DNA of 64,000 nucleotides from Gemmatimonadota bacterium (lineage in GTDB: Bacteria > Gemmatimonadota > Gemmatimonadetes > Longimicrobiales > Gaopeijiaceae), in assembly GCA_007121455.1 (NCBI GenBank), contig SKKN01000005.1, positions 23,041-87,040 on the forward strand, in the 5' to 3' direction. Positions 16,372-26,579 of the stretch are shown here, piece by piece. Under the pieces are notes generated by a model that saw nothing but the letters and a program-made list of their open reading frames with translations, had not been told where the DNA came from and ran no database searches. Position 1 is the first letter of the stretch, and each line of letters starts with the position of its first letter. The translations under genes and the position numbers were made by a program.

Positions 16372-16836
16372 TCATTGGAGGGAATCGAAGAGGTTGACCA
16401 TCTCGAGCGCCGAGACGGCCGCCTCCACTCCCTTGTTTCCGGCCTTCGTGCCCGCCCGTTCGAGGGCCTGTTCGACCGTGTCCGTCGTCAGGACCCCGAA
16501 GGCGATTGGAATCGACCCTCGACGGGCGACGTCGCCCAGGCCCCGGGCGGCCTCCCCGGCGACGAAGTCGAAGTGGGGCGTCGCGCCCCGGATGACGCAT
16601 CCGAGCGCGATCACCGCATCGTAGTCCCCCGACGCAACGAGCTTCGCCGCGGCCTGCGGAAGCTCCCACGCACCCGGGACACGCACCACATCGATCCCCT
16701 CCTCCTCCACCCCATGGCGACGCAGACAGTCCGCCGCACCCTCCACGAGACGCTCCGTGATCAGGTCGTTGAACCGTCCCACAAGAAGGGCGAACCGACG
16801 GCCCTTCCCCGACAAGTCCCCTTCAATTTCCTTCAC
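16372..16836 (-). CDS. ribH: 6,7-dimethyl-8-ribityllumazine synthase
   Basis: The 154-residue protein catalyses the penultimate step of riboflavin synthesis and forms icosahedral or pentameric shells. It shows [34 protein letters not shown] (substrate loop), [23 protein letters not shown] with the catalytic His, and [21 protein letters not shown]. The GTG start at 16836 has GGAG upstream; the longer ORF is read from within ribBA. It is part of the rib operon. Confidence 0.95.
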   Translation of the reverse strand: MKEIEGDLSGKGRRFALLVGRFNDLITERLVEGAADCLRRHGVEEEGIDVVRVPGAWELPQAAAKLVASGDYDAVIALGCVIRGATPHFDFVAGEAARGLGDVARRGSIPIAFGVLTTDTVEQALERAGTKAGNKGVEAAVSALEMVNLFDSLQ

Positions 16837-16855
16837 GAACTCCTCCCCTTCCCCG

Positions 16856-18055
16856 TCAAGGCATGTGTCCCAGCTTGATTTGCTTCGTCTCGAGGTACAG
16901 TCGGTTGTGCTCTCCGGGGAGCACCTGCAGCGGCTCGCGGCCGACCACCTCCAGCCCATACCCTTCCAACCCGACGATCTTCTTGGGGTTGTTCGTGAGC
17001 AGCCGGATCCTGGACAGACCGAGATCGACCAGGATCTGCGCTCCGAGCCCGTAATCCCTCAGGTCGGGCTTGAAGCCGAGGCTCATGTTCGCCTCCACCG
17101 TATCCTGCCCCTTCTCCTGGAGCTCGTAGGCTCGAAGCTTGTTGCCGAGCCCCATGCCACGACCTTCCTGCCGGAGGTACACAACGGCGCCCTGGCCTTC
17201 CCGGTCGATCCGTTCCATGGCCGCCGAAAGCTGCTCGCCGCAATCGCAGCGCAACGACCCGAACACGTCGCCCGTCAGACACTCGGAGTGCATCCGCACC
17301 AGCACGTCCTCCTTCCCCTCGATGTCCCCCTTCACGAGCGCCACGTTCTCCCGCTCATCGATGAGCGTCCGGTACCCGATGAGGCGGAACTCTCCGAACC
17401 GGGTGGGCAGCTTCACGTCCGCGATGCGCCGGACGAGCCGCTCCTTGGTGAGCCGGTAGGCGACGAGCTGCGCGACGGTGATGAAGCGAAGCCCGTGGGT
17501 CTCCGCGAACGCTTCGAGTTCGGGGCGGCGAGCCATCGTGCCATCCGGATTCATGATCTCGCAGATCACGCCTGCGGGCTTGAACCCGGCGAGCCGGGCC
17601 AGATCGACGCTCGCCTCCGTCTGTCCCACCCGCCGGAGGACCCCCCCGGGCTGTGCTCTCAGGGGGAAGACGTGTCCGGGCCGCCGCAGATCTCCGGGCT
17701 TCGCCTCCGGATCCACGAGGACCTGGATCGTCCGGGCGCGGTCGTGGGCGCTGATCCCCGTCGTGACGCCGAGCCGCTGATGCCCGTCCACCGAGATCGT
17801 GAACGCGGTCTCCTCCGGATCCGAGTTGCTGTCTGTCATGAGCGGGAGATCGAGCTCGTCGGCCCGCTCCCTCGTGAGTCCCACACAGATCAGCCCGCGG
17901 CCGTGCTTCGACATGAAGTTCACGACATGGGGTGTCACACCCTCCGCTGCGCACACGAGGTCGCCTTCGTTCTCGCGGTCCTCATCGTCCGCCACGATCA
18001 CCATCTTTCCCTGGCGGATGTCCTCTATCGCGTCTTCGACTCTATCGAAGGCCAT
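16856..18055 (-). CDS. ribBA: Bifunctional 3,4-dihydroxy-2-butanone-4-phosphate synthase / GTP cyclohydrolase II
   Basis: This 399-residue fusion provides both entry reactions of riboflavin synthesis. The N-terminal DHBP synthase (1-~200) has [23 protein letters not shown] and [22 protein letters not shown]. The C-terminal GTP cyclohydrolase II (~205-399) has zinc ligands Cys259, Cys270 and Cys272 ([18 protein letters not shown]), the catalytic [16 protein letters not shown] and [10 protein letters not shown]. All catalytic residues are present in both halves. It sits between ribE and ribH. Confidence 0.96.
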   Translation of the reverse strand: MAFDRVEDAIEDIRQGKMVIVADDEDRENEGDLVCAAEGVTPHVVNFMSKHGRGLICVGLTRERADELDLPLMTDSNSDPEETAFTISVDGHQRLGVTTGISAHDRARTIQVLVDPEAKPGDLRRPGHVFPLRAQPGGVLRRVGQTEASVDLARLAGFKPAGVICEIMNPDGTMARRPELEAFAETHGLRFITVAQLVAYRLTKERLVRRIADVKLPTRFGEFRLIGYRTLIDERENVALVKGDIEGKEDVLVRMHSECLTGDVFGSLRCDCGEQLSAAMERIDREGQGAVVYLRQEGRGMGLGNKLRAYELQEKGQDTVEANMSLGFKPDLRDYGLGAQILVDLGLSRIRLLTNNPKKIVGLEGYGLEVVGREPLQVLPGEHNRLYLETKQIKLGHMP

Positions 18056-18115
18056 CGTCTACCATTTTGCTCGGGTCTCGACCTGCGGCGCCGGGGCTCC
18101 AGCCGCTCGGGACCC

Positions 18116-18730
18116 TCATGAATTCGCCCCCCCTTCTCGTTCCGCCCACAGCTTACCCATGTACTTCCCGATCAGGTCCCCCTCGACATTCACCGGATCC
18201 CCGGGGCGCAGAAGGTGGAGATTCGTCCTCTCCCAGGTGAGGGGAATGATCCCCACCTCGACCCGGTCGTCGGAGAGCAAGCGATTCACCGTGAGGCTCA
18301 CGCCGTTGAGCGCGATCGAGCCATGCGGGATCGTGAGGCGGTGCACCTCCGTCGGGATCCGGAACGTCAGGAGGTGGTGCTCCCCCGAGGGATCGGTCCG
18401 CAGGAGCTCGCCGAGGCCGTCCACATGTCCCTGGACGAGGTGGCCCTCGAGGCGCCCTCCCAGAGGAAGCGCCCGCTCGAGATTCACCACGGACCCGTCG
18501 GCGTACCGACCCGCCACGGTGCGCGAGAGAGTGGTTCCGATCACCTCGACCGAGAGGATTCCACCCTCGGTGCGGACCGCGGTCAGACAGGCCCCGTCCA
18601 CGGAGACGGATGCACCGGGAATGAGCCCGTTCGAGAGCGCCTCCGGCACTTCAAGCTCGACGTCGCGGACCTGCTCCCGGTCCCGAACCTGCACCACGGT
18701 CCCGGTCGATTCCACAATCCCCGTGAACAT
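18116..18730 (-). CDS. ribE: Riboflavin synthase (alpha subunit)
   Basis: The 204-residue protein starts MFTGIVESTGTVV, the invariant opening of riboflavin synthase. Two tandem lumazine-binding beta barrels follow (1-~97 and ~98-200) with SVSVDGACLTA and SIALNGVSLTVN at equivalent positions. It dismutates two lumazines to riboflavin. The ATG overlaps the ribD stop (TGATG). About 60 bp separates it from ribBA. No FMN riboswitch is seen upstream of the rib genes. Confidence 0.95.
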   Translation of the reverse strand: MFTGIVESTGTVVQVRDREQVRDVELEVPEALSNGLIPGASVSVDGACLTAVRTEGGILSVEVIGTTLSRTVAGRYADGSVVNLERALPLGGRLEGHLVQGHVDGLGELLRTDPSGEHHLLTFRIPTEVHRLTIPHGSIALNGVSLTVNRLLSDDRVEVGIIPLTWERTNLHLLRPGDPVNVEGDLIGKYMGKLWAEREGGANS

Positions 18731-19845
18731 CAATCCCTCCGGTCGAGGACGAGAAGTGTGTCCGGCCCGATCCGCCTGGGCTCCTCGGTGAGCATCCACC
18801 CCTCCGTCATCGAGGGAGCGCCGGGGAAGCCCGGAATCCCTCCTTCACCGAGGAAGAGGGGGGACACGAAGAGGTAGAGGCGCTGGACGAGATTCGCTCG
18901 AAGGAGGGCAGAAGCGAGCCGGCCCCCTCCCTCGCAGAGTGCGGAGCGAGCTCCGAGGGACCAGAGGCGCGCAAACACCTGGTCCAGGTCCAGTCCGCCG
19001 CCCGAGGCGGCAGCGACCGTCTCCGTGCGTACGCCTGCGTCAACGAGGGCTCGCACCCTCGCCGGGTCCACCGAACGGGACGCGAAGACGACCACCTCTC
19101 CGCCCTCCTCCCGCACCATCCGCGCCCCCGGATCGAGGCGCCCCCCCGGATCGAGCACGACGCGGCGGGGCGGTACACGGGGGCGCACGGCACCCCGCGC
19201 GGTCAGGAGGGGGTCGTCCACACGCGCCGTGGCGCCACCCACGACGATCGCATCGAAGCCCGCGCGGAGCCGGTGCACCTCCTCGTGCGCGGGAGAGCCG
19301 CTGATCACGGTCCTCACCCCGGGAGCAGCGGCGATCTTCCCGTCGAGGGAAAGGGCGAGCTTGAGCACGGTGTAACAGCGCTCCGTGCCGACGGTGTGGA
19401 AGAAGGCCGGATTGTCGCGCCGGCTCTCCTCCGGGTCGAGCACCGGCCCGCGGACCTCGACCCCTTCTGCACAGAGCCTCGCACCACCACCTCCCGAGAT
19501 CGATCCGGGATCCTGCGCCCCGAAAGTGATGCGACGGACTCCGGCGCGGAGGAGAGCGTCGGTGCACGGCGGAGTCCGACCCTCGTGATTGCAGGGCTCG
19601 AGGCTGACGTAGACATCGGCGCCATGGGCCGCCTCCCCGGCGTCCCGAAGCGCATTTACCTCGGCGTGTGGCCCCCCGAGCACCTCGTGCCATCCCTCCC
19701 CGACGATTCGGCCCTCGCGCACGATCACGCAGCCGACGAGGGGGTTGGGATGGACTCCGCCCCAGCCCCTTCCCGCGAGCTCCCGTGCCCGGTCCATGAA
19801 GCGCGCGCCCTCAGGGGGGAGCACCTCGGCTTCCGCATCGATCAT
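18730..19845 (-). CDS. ribD: Bifunctional deaminase/reductase RibD
   Basis: The 371-residue protein supplies steps 2 and 3 of riboflavin synthesis. The N-terminal deaminase has zinc ligands His60 (GGPHAEVNAL), Cys85 and Cys94 (LEPCNHEGRTPPCTDAL), with Glu62 as proton shuttle. The C-terminal reductase has KLALSLDGKIAAAPG, VVGGATARVDDPLLTAR and CEGGGRLASALL. Both halves look intact. It is the first of the rib genes; upstream is a short gap after the outer-membrane-like gene. Confidence 0.95.
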   Translation of the reverse strand: MIDAEAEVLPPEGARFMDRARELAGRGWGGVHPNPLVGCVIVREGRIVGEGWHEVLGGPHAEVNALRDAGEAAHGADVYVSLEPCNHEGRTPPCTDALLRAGVRRITFGAQDPGSISGGGGARLCAEGVEVRGPVLDPEESRRDNPAFFHTVGTERCYTVLKLALSLDGKIAAAPGVRTVISGSPAHEEVHRLRAGFDAIVVGGATARVDDPLLTARGAVRPRVPPRRVVLDPGGRLDPGARMVREEGGEVVVFASRSVDPARVRALVDAGVRTETVAAASGGGLDLDQVFARLWSLGARSALCEGGGRLASALLRANLVQRLYLFVSPLFLGEGGIPGFPGAPSMTEGWMLTEEPRRIGPDTLLVLDRRD

Positions 19846-19887
19846 CTGCTCGGCCGGAGCCTTCTCAGAGACACCCTTGGGGCGTCG

Positions 19888-20874
19888 TCAATAGGTCAGG
19901 CGGACGCCGATCGAGCCGAACGCCGCTCCGCGCGAAGGATCGAAGCCCGCGCCGGTCGGCGTCTCGTCACCGACTCCCGGCGCCCATCCCAGTTCCCCGG
20001 CGAGTTGCAGAACGAGGAACGTGAGGGTCCCGCCCGCGAACGCGAAGGCTCGCTGATCGGTCGGTGCATCGGAATGCCGGATCTCTCGCAACCCTCCATC
20101 GTCGCTGTGGAGGATCCGGGTTTCGATCCGACCTCCGTATCGGTCGAGGCCAGCGCCCGCCACAAGCCCGAACGCAAAAAAGTCCTTCCCGAGCGTCGCG
20201 CGCAGCGAAGTGGTGGTGGGCTTCACCTGGACCTCCCTCTCGTCGGAGAAGAGATCTCCATGCCGGATCGAGGGGCCCCCGTGCCGCACGGCCGAAACCG
20301 ATACGCCGGGGAGCGTGAAGGACTCACGCAAAAGTCCCACTCGGACGCCCGCGCCGTAGGTGAGCGCGTTTCCCCCGAAGGCGTCGCCGGGGAGATGGAC
20401 GACGCTCCCCATCCCGAGCACGTCCACGGAAAGGACCCCCCCAACGGTGGGCGCCAGCGTGAATCCGTCGACGACCCCCACGCCGACCGAAAGCTGTGTC
20501 GAGGGAGCGATGAACGAGCGCTCCTGGAGCGCGCCCGGGTCTTCACGGAAGTCCGGAACCCGAAGGCGGCTGCCGGTCGCACGAAGGGACAGGGCGATCC
20601 GCGGAGTCGTCTCGAGTCGACGGCCCAACGTGCTTCCGAGCCCGGGCACCGGAGTTCCGTGCCCCGAAAGCAAACCCACCCCGCCCCGCACGGCCTGGCC
20701 GGCGAGGACCGCGTCCCGGCACGACGGGCGAAGTTCCTCCATCCCGGACACACACCCGTCGATCACCGCTTCCACGCCCTGGCCCGCCACTCCCTCCGGC
20801 ACCATCCAGAGGCCGAGGAGCAGGAGGAGCGCGACTTCGCGCTTTCGGAGCCCAGGCTCAGGCGAACCGAACAC
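19888..20874 (-). CDS. Predicted outer-membrane/secreted beta-rich protein of unknown function
   Basis: Not recognised. The GTG at 20874 starts VFGSPEPGLRKREVALLLLLGLWMV, a signal peptide with likely cleavage after GVAGQG, giving about 328 residues in total. The mature part has alternating short hydrophobic strands (LSVGVGVVDGFTLAPTVGG, GVLSVDVLG, LTYGAGVRVGLL, FAFGLVAGAGLDRYGG) and ends IGVRLTY, with a terminal aromatic residue as in many outer-membrane barrels. Two Cys pairs sit early (DGC, RPSC). It overlaps purM by 17 bp and precedes ribD, an odd place for an envelope gene inside a nucleotide/vitamin operon. Confidence 0.65.
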   Translation of the reverse strand: MFGSPEPGLRKREVALLLLLGLWMVPEGVAGQGVEAVIDGCVSGMEELRPSCRDAVLAGQAVRGGVGLLSGHGTPVPGLGSTLGRRLETTPRIALSLRATGSRLRVPDFREDPGALQERSFIAPSTQLSVGVGVVDGFTLAPTVGGVLSVDVLGMGSVVHLPGDAFGGNALTYGAGVRVGLLRESFTLPGVSVSAVRHGGPSIRHGDLFSDEREVQVKPTTTSLRATLGKDFFAFGLVAGAGLDRYGGRIETRILHSDDGGLREIRHSDAPTDQRAFAFAGGTLTFLVLQLAGELGWAPGVGDETPTGAGFDPSRGAAFGSIGVRLTY

Positions 20875-21892
20875 CGGATCCTTCCACCACCTCGCCGAGC
20901 ACCCACGCTTCCTCTCCGCGCTCGAGGAGCCGCTCGACGAAGCTCCCGCACTCGCCCTCATCGACGACTGCGACGAGCCCCACGCCCATGTTGAAGACCC
21001 GCCTCATCTCCTCCGGCGCGACAGCGCCCCCGGATCCAAGAACCCGGAAGAGATTCGGCACCTCCCACGAAGCCAACTCGACGACGGCGCCGAGTCCCTC
21101 GGGGAGGACCCGGGGAAGGTTACCGCCCATCCCGCCGCCGGTGATGTGCGCCAGCGCGTGGAGTCCGTCCAACCCGAGATCGGGGAGGAGCGCGGAGAGG
21201 TAGGTTCGGTGGACCCGGAGCAGGACGTCGCCGACCGTCGCGTCCTCGCCCGGAAACGGATCTTCCACATCGAGTCCCATCCGATCGAAGACGATCCGGC
21301 GCGCCAGGGTGTAACCGTTCGTGTGGAGCCCGCTCGCGCCCAGTGCGACGAGTCGGTCTCCCTCCTGGACGCGTGAACCGTCCAGGATCCGATCCCGCTC
21401 CACGATGCCCACGATGAACCCGGCCAGGTCGTACTCGTCCGCCGCGTAGAAGTCCGGCATTTCAGCGGTCTCACCGCCCAGGAGGGCGCACTGGTTTTCG
21501 CGACAAGCCAGCGCCACCCCCCGCACCACCGCCTCCGCCACGCTCGACTCGAGCCGCCCCGTGGCGAGGTAGTCGAGGAAGAAGAGAGGACGGGCCCCCT
21601 GGACGAGGATGTCGTTCACACAGTGGTTCACCAGATCCTGCCCGACCGTATCGTGGCGTCCCGTCCGAAACGCGACCTTCAGCTTGGTGCCGACGCCGTC
21701 GGCGCTGGAGACGAGCACCGGTGCCCGATGACCGGGAGGCACCTCGTAGAGGCCCCCGAAGAGGCCGAGCCCCGAGAGGGTGTGCTCGTCACGCGTGGAA
21801 TCGACGAGAGCGCGAAGCCCCTCCTTAGTGCGCTCCGCCTGCTCCAGGTCGACTCCCGCGGAACGGTAGTCGAGGCCTCTTTCCTCAGACAC
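20858..21892 (-). CDS. purM: Phosphoribosylformylglycinamidine cyclo-ligase (AIR synthetase)
   Basis: The 344-residue PurM closes the imidazole ring in purine synthesis. Motifs: DYRSAGVDLEQAE at the start, SSADGVGTKLKVAF, HCVNDILVQGARPLFFLDYLA, LLGGETAEMPDFY, ALGASGLHTNGYTLARR and HITGGGMGGNLPRVLP. GTG at 21892 is chosen because homology starts there and the ORF upstream is pfkB read out of frame. It overlaps pfkB by 8 bp. Confidence 0.95.
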   Translation of the reverse strand: MSEERGLDYRSAGVDLEQAERTKEGLRALVDSTRDEHTLSGLGLFGGLYEVPPGHRAPVLVSSADGVGTKLKVAFRTGRHDTVGQDLVNHCVNDILVQGARPLFFLDYLATGRLESSVAEAVVRGVALACRENQCALLGGETAEMPDFYAADEYDLAGFIVGIVERDRILDGSRVQEGDRLVALGASGLHTNGYTLARRIVFDRMGLDVEDPFPGEDATVGDVLLRVHRTYLSALLPDLGLDGLHALAHITGGGMGGNLPRVLPEGLGAVVELASWEVPNLFRVLGSGGAVAPEEMRRVFNMGVGLVAVVDEGECGSFVERLLERGEEAWVLGEVVEGSGVRFA

Positions 21893-22814
21893 GCACCGCT
21901 TCCGGAAGGGGGACCTCGAAGGTGGTGAGGCTTCGGAACTCCCGCACCCGCTCGAGGATCTCGTCCATTCGCACGTCGGACAGGCGCGCGACGCTGAAGT
22001 CCTCCACCGCGAAGGAGCCCATTGCGGAGCCGAAGACGACCGCGCTCCGGAGCTCCTCGCCGGACCACTGCTCGTGAGAGGCGAGATAACCGAGAAAGCC
22101 ACCGGCGAACGCATCACCGGCACCCGTGGGATCGAAGACCTCCTCGAGCGGATAACCGGGTACGAAGAAGACGCTCTCCTCGTCGACCAGCATCGCTCCG
22201 TGCTCTCCCTTCTTCACGATCACCGTTTTGGCCCCGCGCTCCTGCACCCAGCGAGCGGCCTTGACGAGGTTGGGCTCCCCGGCGAGCTGCCGGATCTCTT
22301 CGTCGTTCACGAGGAGGATGTTCGTCCGCGCGAGGACGCGGAGAAGCGCCTCGCGACTCTGATCGATCCAGAGGTTCATCGTGTCGCACGCGACGAGCTC
22401 GACGGATTCGACCTGGTCGAGAACGTTGATCTGAAGCTCCGGATCGATGTTCCCCAGGAAGGCGATTCTGGGGTTCCGGTACTCCTCGGGCAGCACTGCC
22501 CGAAAGTCCGCGAAGACTCCCAGCCGGGTCTCCAGTGTCTCCCGGGAGTTGAGGTCGAAGCTGTAGACCCCGCTCCACCGGAAGCTCTCCCCGTCCCGCT
22601 CCGCGACTCCCCTCAGATCCACTCCGCGCGACCGAAGGAGATCGAGGTCCGCCATCGGAAAATCCTTTCCGACCACGCCGACGACCTGGACGGGGTGGAA
22701 GTTCGCCGCCGAGGCCGAAAAGTAGACGGCCGAGCCTCCCAGCGCGTCTTCGACCTTACCGAACGGGGTTTCCACCGTATCCAGAGCAATACTTCCCACA
22801 ACGAGCACGGACAT
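21885..22814 (-). CDS. PfkB-family carbohydrate/nucleoside kinase
   Basis: The 309-residue ribokinase-fold protein begins MSVLVVGSIALDTVETPFG with the GG motif ALGGSAVYFSASAANF. The C-terminal PfkB signature VFDPTGAGDAFAGGFLGYLA carries the catalytic Asp and the anion hole. The substrate is not evident; related proteins beside purM are often annotated as sugar or adenosine kinases. The ATG abuts the argS stop with no gap. Confidence 0.88.
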   Translation of the reverse strand: MSVLVVGSIALDTVETPFGKVEDALGGSAVYFSASAANFHPVQVVGVVGKDFPMADLDLLRSRGVDLRGVAERDGESFRWSGVYSFDLNSRETLETRLGVFADFRAVLPEEYRNPRIAFLGNIDPELQINVLDQVESVELVACDTMNLWIDQSREALLRVLARTNILLVNDEEIRQLAGEPNLVKAARWVQERGAKTVIVKKGEHGAMLVDEESVFFVPGYPLEEVFDPTGAGDAFAGGFLGYLASHEQWSGEELRSAVVFGSAMGSFAVEDFSVARLSDVRMDEILERVREFRSLTTFEVPLPEAVRV

Positions 22815-24494
22815 TTAATCTGACTCCTTTTCCATTCTGACAGGGGCATTCAAACCGAGAAGACGGAGCCCGTTGCGGAGGACGACCCGGATTGCGCTCG
22901 CGAGGGCGAGACGCGCCCTCCGAAGCTCCGTGTCATCGACCAGCACCGCGAGCTGCGGGTTACGTGTCGGGTTGCCGGCATGGTACCAGGAATTCACCTG
23001 GCCCGCCGTCTGTTCGAGGTATTCGCAGACGAGATGGGGGGCGCGATGCGCTCCAGCTCGCGCGATGAGCTCGGGGAACTCCGTGAGCTTCTTCGCCAAC
23101 TCGCGCTCCTGCTCCGTCTCGAGAAGCGTGAGGTCGGCGGCCTCAGGATCGACATCCTCCCAATCGAGCCCAGCCTTTCGGAAGATGCTGCAGATCCGGG
23201 CATGGGCGTACTGTACTTTGTAGACCGGGTTCTTGTCCGACTGATCGAGCGCCATGTCGAGGTCGAAGACGAGGTGGGCTTCGGGCTTCCGCATGAGGAA
23301 GAAGTAGCGGGTCACATCCGCCCCGACTTCCTCCACCAACTCCCGTAGCGTGATGTACGAGCCCGCCCGCTTGGAGAACTTCACCTCCTTCCCCTCTCGC
23401 TCGACCGTCACCATCTGGTGAAGTACGTACTCCGGGTATCCTGCCGGAAGCCCGAGCGCGCGAAGTCCCGCCCTCACCCGATCCACGGTGCCGTGATGAT
23501 CGGCCCCCTGCACATTGATCGCGTCCTGGAAGCCGCGCTCCCACTTCGTGAGGTGGTAGGCCACGTCCGGCAGGAAGTACGTCGGGCTCCCGTCGCTCTT
23601 CACCATGACCCGGTCCTTCTGGTCGCCATACTCGGTGGTGCGGAGCCAGAGGGCGCCTTCGTGCTCGTAGACGAGGCCGGTCTCGCGAAGCCGTTCGATC
23701 GTACGGTCGACCCGGCCCTCGTCGTAGAGGGACGTCTCGAGATAGTATTCGTCGAAGTGCACCCCGAAGTCCGAGAGGTCCCGGTCCTGTTCCTTCCGGA
23801 TGCGGTCCACGGCGAAGCGCCGCATCTCCGCGAGTCCCTCGGGAGAATCCTCGAGGTAGCGGTCTCCCGCGGTCTCCGCGAACGCTCGAGCGAGCTCGAT
23901 CACGAATACGCCATGATACCCGTCTTCCGGAACGGAAGCGTCCCTCCCAAAGTGCTCCAGGTAGCGTGCCTGCACGCTCCGGGCGAGGAGCTCGATCTGG
24001 CGTCCGGCGTCGTTGTAGTAGAATTCGCGGTAGGCCTCCCAGCCGTTCCACTCGAGCAGCGCCGAGATCGTATCTCCGAGCGCGGCCTGCCGGCCGTGGC
24101 CCAGGTGGAGCGGGCCGGTCGGGTTCGCCGACACGAATTCGACCACGACCGGGCGTCCCTCTCCCGCTGTGCCCTTCCCGAACGACTCGTCGAGCTCCAG
24201 CACCTCACGTAGCCCGGCCGTGACCCGGTCCGTGCTCAGATGGAAGTTCAAGAAGCCGGGACCTGCGACTTCGACCCTCTCGATCCCGGGCTCTCCCTCC
24301 GAGATCCTCCGAACGAGCTCCTCGGCGATCTCCCGTGGCGGCTTTCGCAGGATCGACGCGAGCGTCATCGCGACGTTCGTCGCCACGTCTCCATGGGCAG
24401 GGTCTCGCGGGCGTTCCAGGTGCACCTCCGTGGAGGGTGCCCCCATCTCCTCGAGTGCCCGTTCCAGAGCCGTCCGGACCACTGCATGGCTCAT
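22815..24494 (-). CDS. argS: Arginyl-tRNA synthetase
   Basis: The 559-residue class I synthetase begins with an Add-1 tRNA-binding N-domain (1-~100). The HIGH-type motif is FVSANPTGPLHLGHGRQAAL, DDxGxQ appears as YNDAGRQIELL, and the KMSKS-like loop is KFSKRAGSYITL. The DALR anticodon domain lies at about 440-559. ATG at 24494 (MSHAVVRTAL) is chosen; the longer ORF is non-homologous and overlaps fmdB. It follows the FmdB-like gene by 19 bp. Confidence 0.96.
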   Translation of the reverse strand: MSHAVVRTALERALEEMGAPSTEVHLERPRDPAHGDVATNVAMTLASILRKPPREIAEELVRRISEGEPGIERVEVAGPGFLNFHLSTDRVTAGLREVLELDESFGKGTAGEGRPVVVEFVSANPTGPLHLGHGRQAALGDTISALLEWNGWEAYREFYYNDAGRQIELLARSVQARYLEHFGRDASVPEDGYHGVFVIELARAFAETAGDRYLEDSPEGLAEMRRFAVDRIRKEQDRDLSDFGVHFDEYYLETSLYDEGRVDRTIERLRETGLVYEHEGALWLRTTEYGDQKDRVMVKSDGSPTYFLPDVAYHLTKWERGFQDAINVQGADHHGTVDRVRAGLRALGLPAGYPEYVLHQMVTVEREGKEVKFSKRAGSYITLRELVEEVGADVTRYFFLMRKPEAHLVFDLDMALDQSDKNPVYKVQYAHARICSIFRKAGLDWEDVDPEAADLTLLETEQERELAKKLTEFPELIARAGAHRAPHLVCEYLEQTAGQVNSWYHAGNPTRNPQLAVLVDDTELRRARLALASAIRVVLRNGLRLLGLNAPVRMEKESD

Positions 24495-24513
24495 CCGAAA
24501 GCTCGCTCCGGCC

Positions 24514-24912
24514 TCAATCGGAGGGAGGAGCCGAGGAGGCCCCCCCGGAGGAGCCGGCGCCGGTCGAGCTGTTCCCGTCGGAGGACGACTCCTTCGCCTT
24601 GGACTTCGTGGATCCACCCTCGGCCGACGGTGCCTTTTCGGAGCCCGAACTCTCGGCTTTCGAGTCCCCGCCTTCCTTCGACGCCTTGCTCCCCGAAAAG
24701 GCCTCCTCCTTCCGAGCCTGCTCGCGGTAGGCGTCGCTCCGGTAGTCCGTGATGTAGAACCCGGGCCCCTTGAAGAGAAAGCCTGCCCCGGCCGAGATCA
24801 GACGCTCTGCATCTGCGTCGCACTCGGGGCACGAGGCCACGGGTGGGTCCGACATCTTCTGGATCGTCTCGAACAGGTGCCCCTTCGGGCACCGGTATTC
24901 GTACGTGGGCAT
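24514..24912 (-). CDS. FmdB-family zinc-ribbon protein
   Basis: The 132-residue protein starts MPTYEYRCPKGHLFETIQ, with CPEC at about 34-37: the FmdB putative regulatory zinc ribbon. In the first half-site the usual CxxCGH is CPKGH, so one Cys is replaced. FLFKGPGFYITDYRS is the standard end of the core. The C-terminal 60 residues are Ser/Gly/Glu-rich and disordered (SSTGAGSSGGASS). Function is unknown in general. It lies between the mutase gene and argS. Confidence 0.85.
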   Translation of the reverse strand: MPTYEYRCPKGHLFETIQKMSDPPVASCPECDADAERLISAGAGFLFKGPGFYITDYRSDAYREQARKEEAFSGSKASKEGGDSKAESSGSEKAPSAEGGSTKSKAKESSSDGNSSTGAGSSGGASSAPPSD

Positions 24913-24965
24913 CGTTTCCTCTTTCGATGATATGACGGGAACGAAGTCGAGCGGGGCACAGCACT

Positions 24966-26579
24966 TCAATCTAACGAACGGCCGCCCCCGGAGAAGGTCC
25001 CCCATTCTTCCCTCAACGTATCGCTGATCTCTCCAAGAGTCGTCAGCGCCTTCACAGCGTCGATGAGGTGAGGCATCAGGTTGTCACCGTTTCGAACCGC
25101 TTCCCGGAGCCGGTCCCTGGCTCCGGACACCGCCTCATCGTCCCTCCGCTCCCGCAGCGACTTCAGCTTCTTCTGCTGGTCTTGTTCGAGCGAGGAGAAG
25201 TCAGCCTGTTCGATGCGAGGCGGCGCCTCGTCGTTCCGGAACGCATTTACTCCCACGACCGGACGCGCGCCACTCTCGACCTCCTTCTGGAAGGCGTATG
25301 CCGACCGGTGGATCTCATCCTGCATGAACGGAATCGCACGGGCGGAGCCTCCCTGCTCCGCGATCTCGCCCATGTACTCCCGAGCCTGCTCCTCCACCTC
25401 GGTCGTCAACGCCTCGACGAAGTAGGAGCCCGCGAGAGGATCTGCCGTCCGCGGGACTCCGGATTCATAGGCAAGGAGCTGCTGCGTGCGGAGGGCAAGC
25501 CCCGCAGCCTCCTCGGTCGGGAGAGACAACGCCTCGTCGTAGCCGTTCGTATGGAGGGACTGGGTCCCGCCGAGCACGGCCGACAGCGCCTGGGTAGTGA
25601 CCCGAACCACGTTGTTCAGCGGCTGCTGTGCGGTGAGGGTCGACCCCCCCGTCTGAGTGTGGAAGCGCAGTCGGCAGGCGGCGTCGCTGGCTCCATACCG
25701 CTCTCGCATGCAGCGGGCCCAGAGGCGGCGCGCAGCGCGGAACTTGGCCACCTCTTCGAAGAAGTCGTTGTGCGCAGCGAAGAAAAACGAGAGTCGTGGG
25801 GCGAAGCTCTCGAGCGGGATTCCCCGACTCTGTGCCCGCTCCACGTACTCGAGCCCGTTCGCGAGGGTGAAGGCGACCTCCTGGGGCGCCGTCGCGCCTG
25901 CCTCGCGGATGTGGTATCCCGAGATGGAGATGGTATTCCACCGCGGCACCTCCGTCGCACAGAACTCCATCAGGTCGGAGACGAGGCGCAGGCTCGGTTC
26001 CGCAGGATAGATGTACGTACCCCTCGCGATGTATTCCTTCAGGATATCGTTCTGCACCGTCCCCGTGAGGGCGCCCCGCTCGACTCCCTGTTCATCCGCG
26101 ACCGCCGCGTAGAGAGCGAGAAGCGTGCTCGCGGTCGCATTGATCGTCATCGAGGTGGAGACGGCATCCAGGGAGATCCCGTCGAAAAGGGCCCGCATGT
26201 CCTCGATCGAGTCGATCGCGACGCCGGACCGGCCCACCTCCCCGGCCGCCATCGGGTGATCCGAGTCGTATCCCATCTGGGTGGGGAGGTCGAACGCGAC
26301 GGACAGGCCGGTCTGACCGTGGGCCAGGAGGTAGTGGTAGCGCCGGTTCGTCTCCTTCGCGGTTCCGAACCCGGCGTACTGCCGCATCGTCCAGAGGCGG
26401 CCGCGGTACATCGTCGGGTAGACGCCCCGCGTGAAGGGGAACTCCCCCGGACGGCCGAGGTCCCGTGGAGCGTCCACCTCCGACTCCTCCTCCGTGTAGA
26501 GGGGACGGACCGGGATTCCGCTGTCCGTGGTCGTCGGAGGCGTACTCTTCTGCTCGTCCTTGCTGCCGGGCTCACGCAT
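24966..26579 (-). CDS. Methylmalonyl-CoA mutase large-subunit type protein without B12-binding domain
   Basis: The 537-residue protein covers only the TIM-barrel substrate domain. Visible motifs: [22 protein letters not shown] (split here by two short blocks), [51 protein letters not shown] and [19 protein letters not shown]. The usual C-terminal cobalamin domain with DxHxxG is missing, so a separate small subunit is required; none is in the window. The mutase converts methylmalonyl-CoA to succinyl-CoA and sits logically downstream of the carboxylase. ATG at 26579 overlaps the BCCP stop. Confidence 0.9.
   Translation of the reverse strand: MREPGSKDEQKSTPPTTTDSGIPVRPLYTEEESEVDAPRDLGRPGEFPFTRGVYPTMYRGRLWTMRQYAGFGTAKETNRRYHYLLAHGQTGLSVAFDLPTQMGYDSDHPMAAGEVGRSGVAIDSIEDMRALFDGISLDAVSTSMTINATASTLLALYAAVADEQGVERGALTGTVQNDILKEYIARGTYIYPAEPSLRLVSDLMEFCATEVPRWNTISISGYHIREAGATAPQEVAFTLANGLEYVERAQSRGIPLESFAPRLSFFFAAHNDFFEEVAKFRAARRLWARCMRERYGASDAACRLRFHTQTGGSTLTAQQPLNNVVRVTTQALSAVLGGTQSLHTNGYDEALSLPTEEAAGLALRTQQLLAYESGVPRTADPLAGSYFVEALTTEVEEQAREYMGEIAEQGGSARAIPFMQDEIHRSAYAFQKEVESGARPVVGVNAFRNDEAPPRIEQADFSSLEQDQQKKLKSLRERRDDEAVSGARDRLREAVRNGDNLMPHLIDAVKALTTLGEISDTLREEWGTFSGGGRSLD

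Noticed and set aside
16372..19887. Searched for an FMN riboswitch upstream of the rib genes
   Set aside because: No conserved FMN-element sequence (AGGGGC...GGTGAAA-type boxes) found in gaps near ribD, ribE or ribBA.
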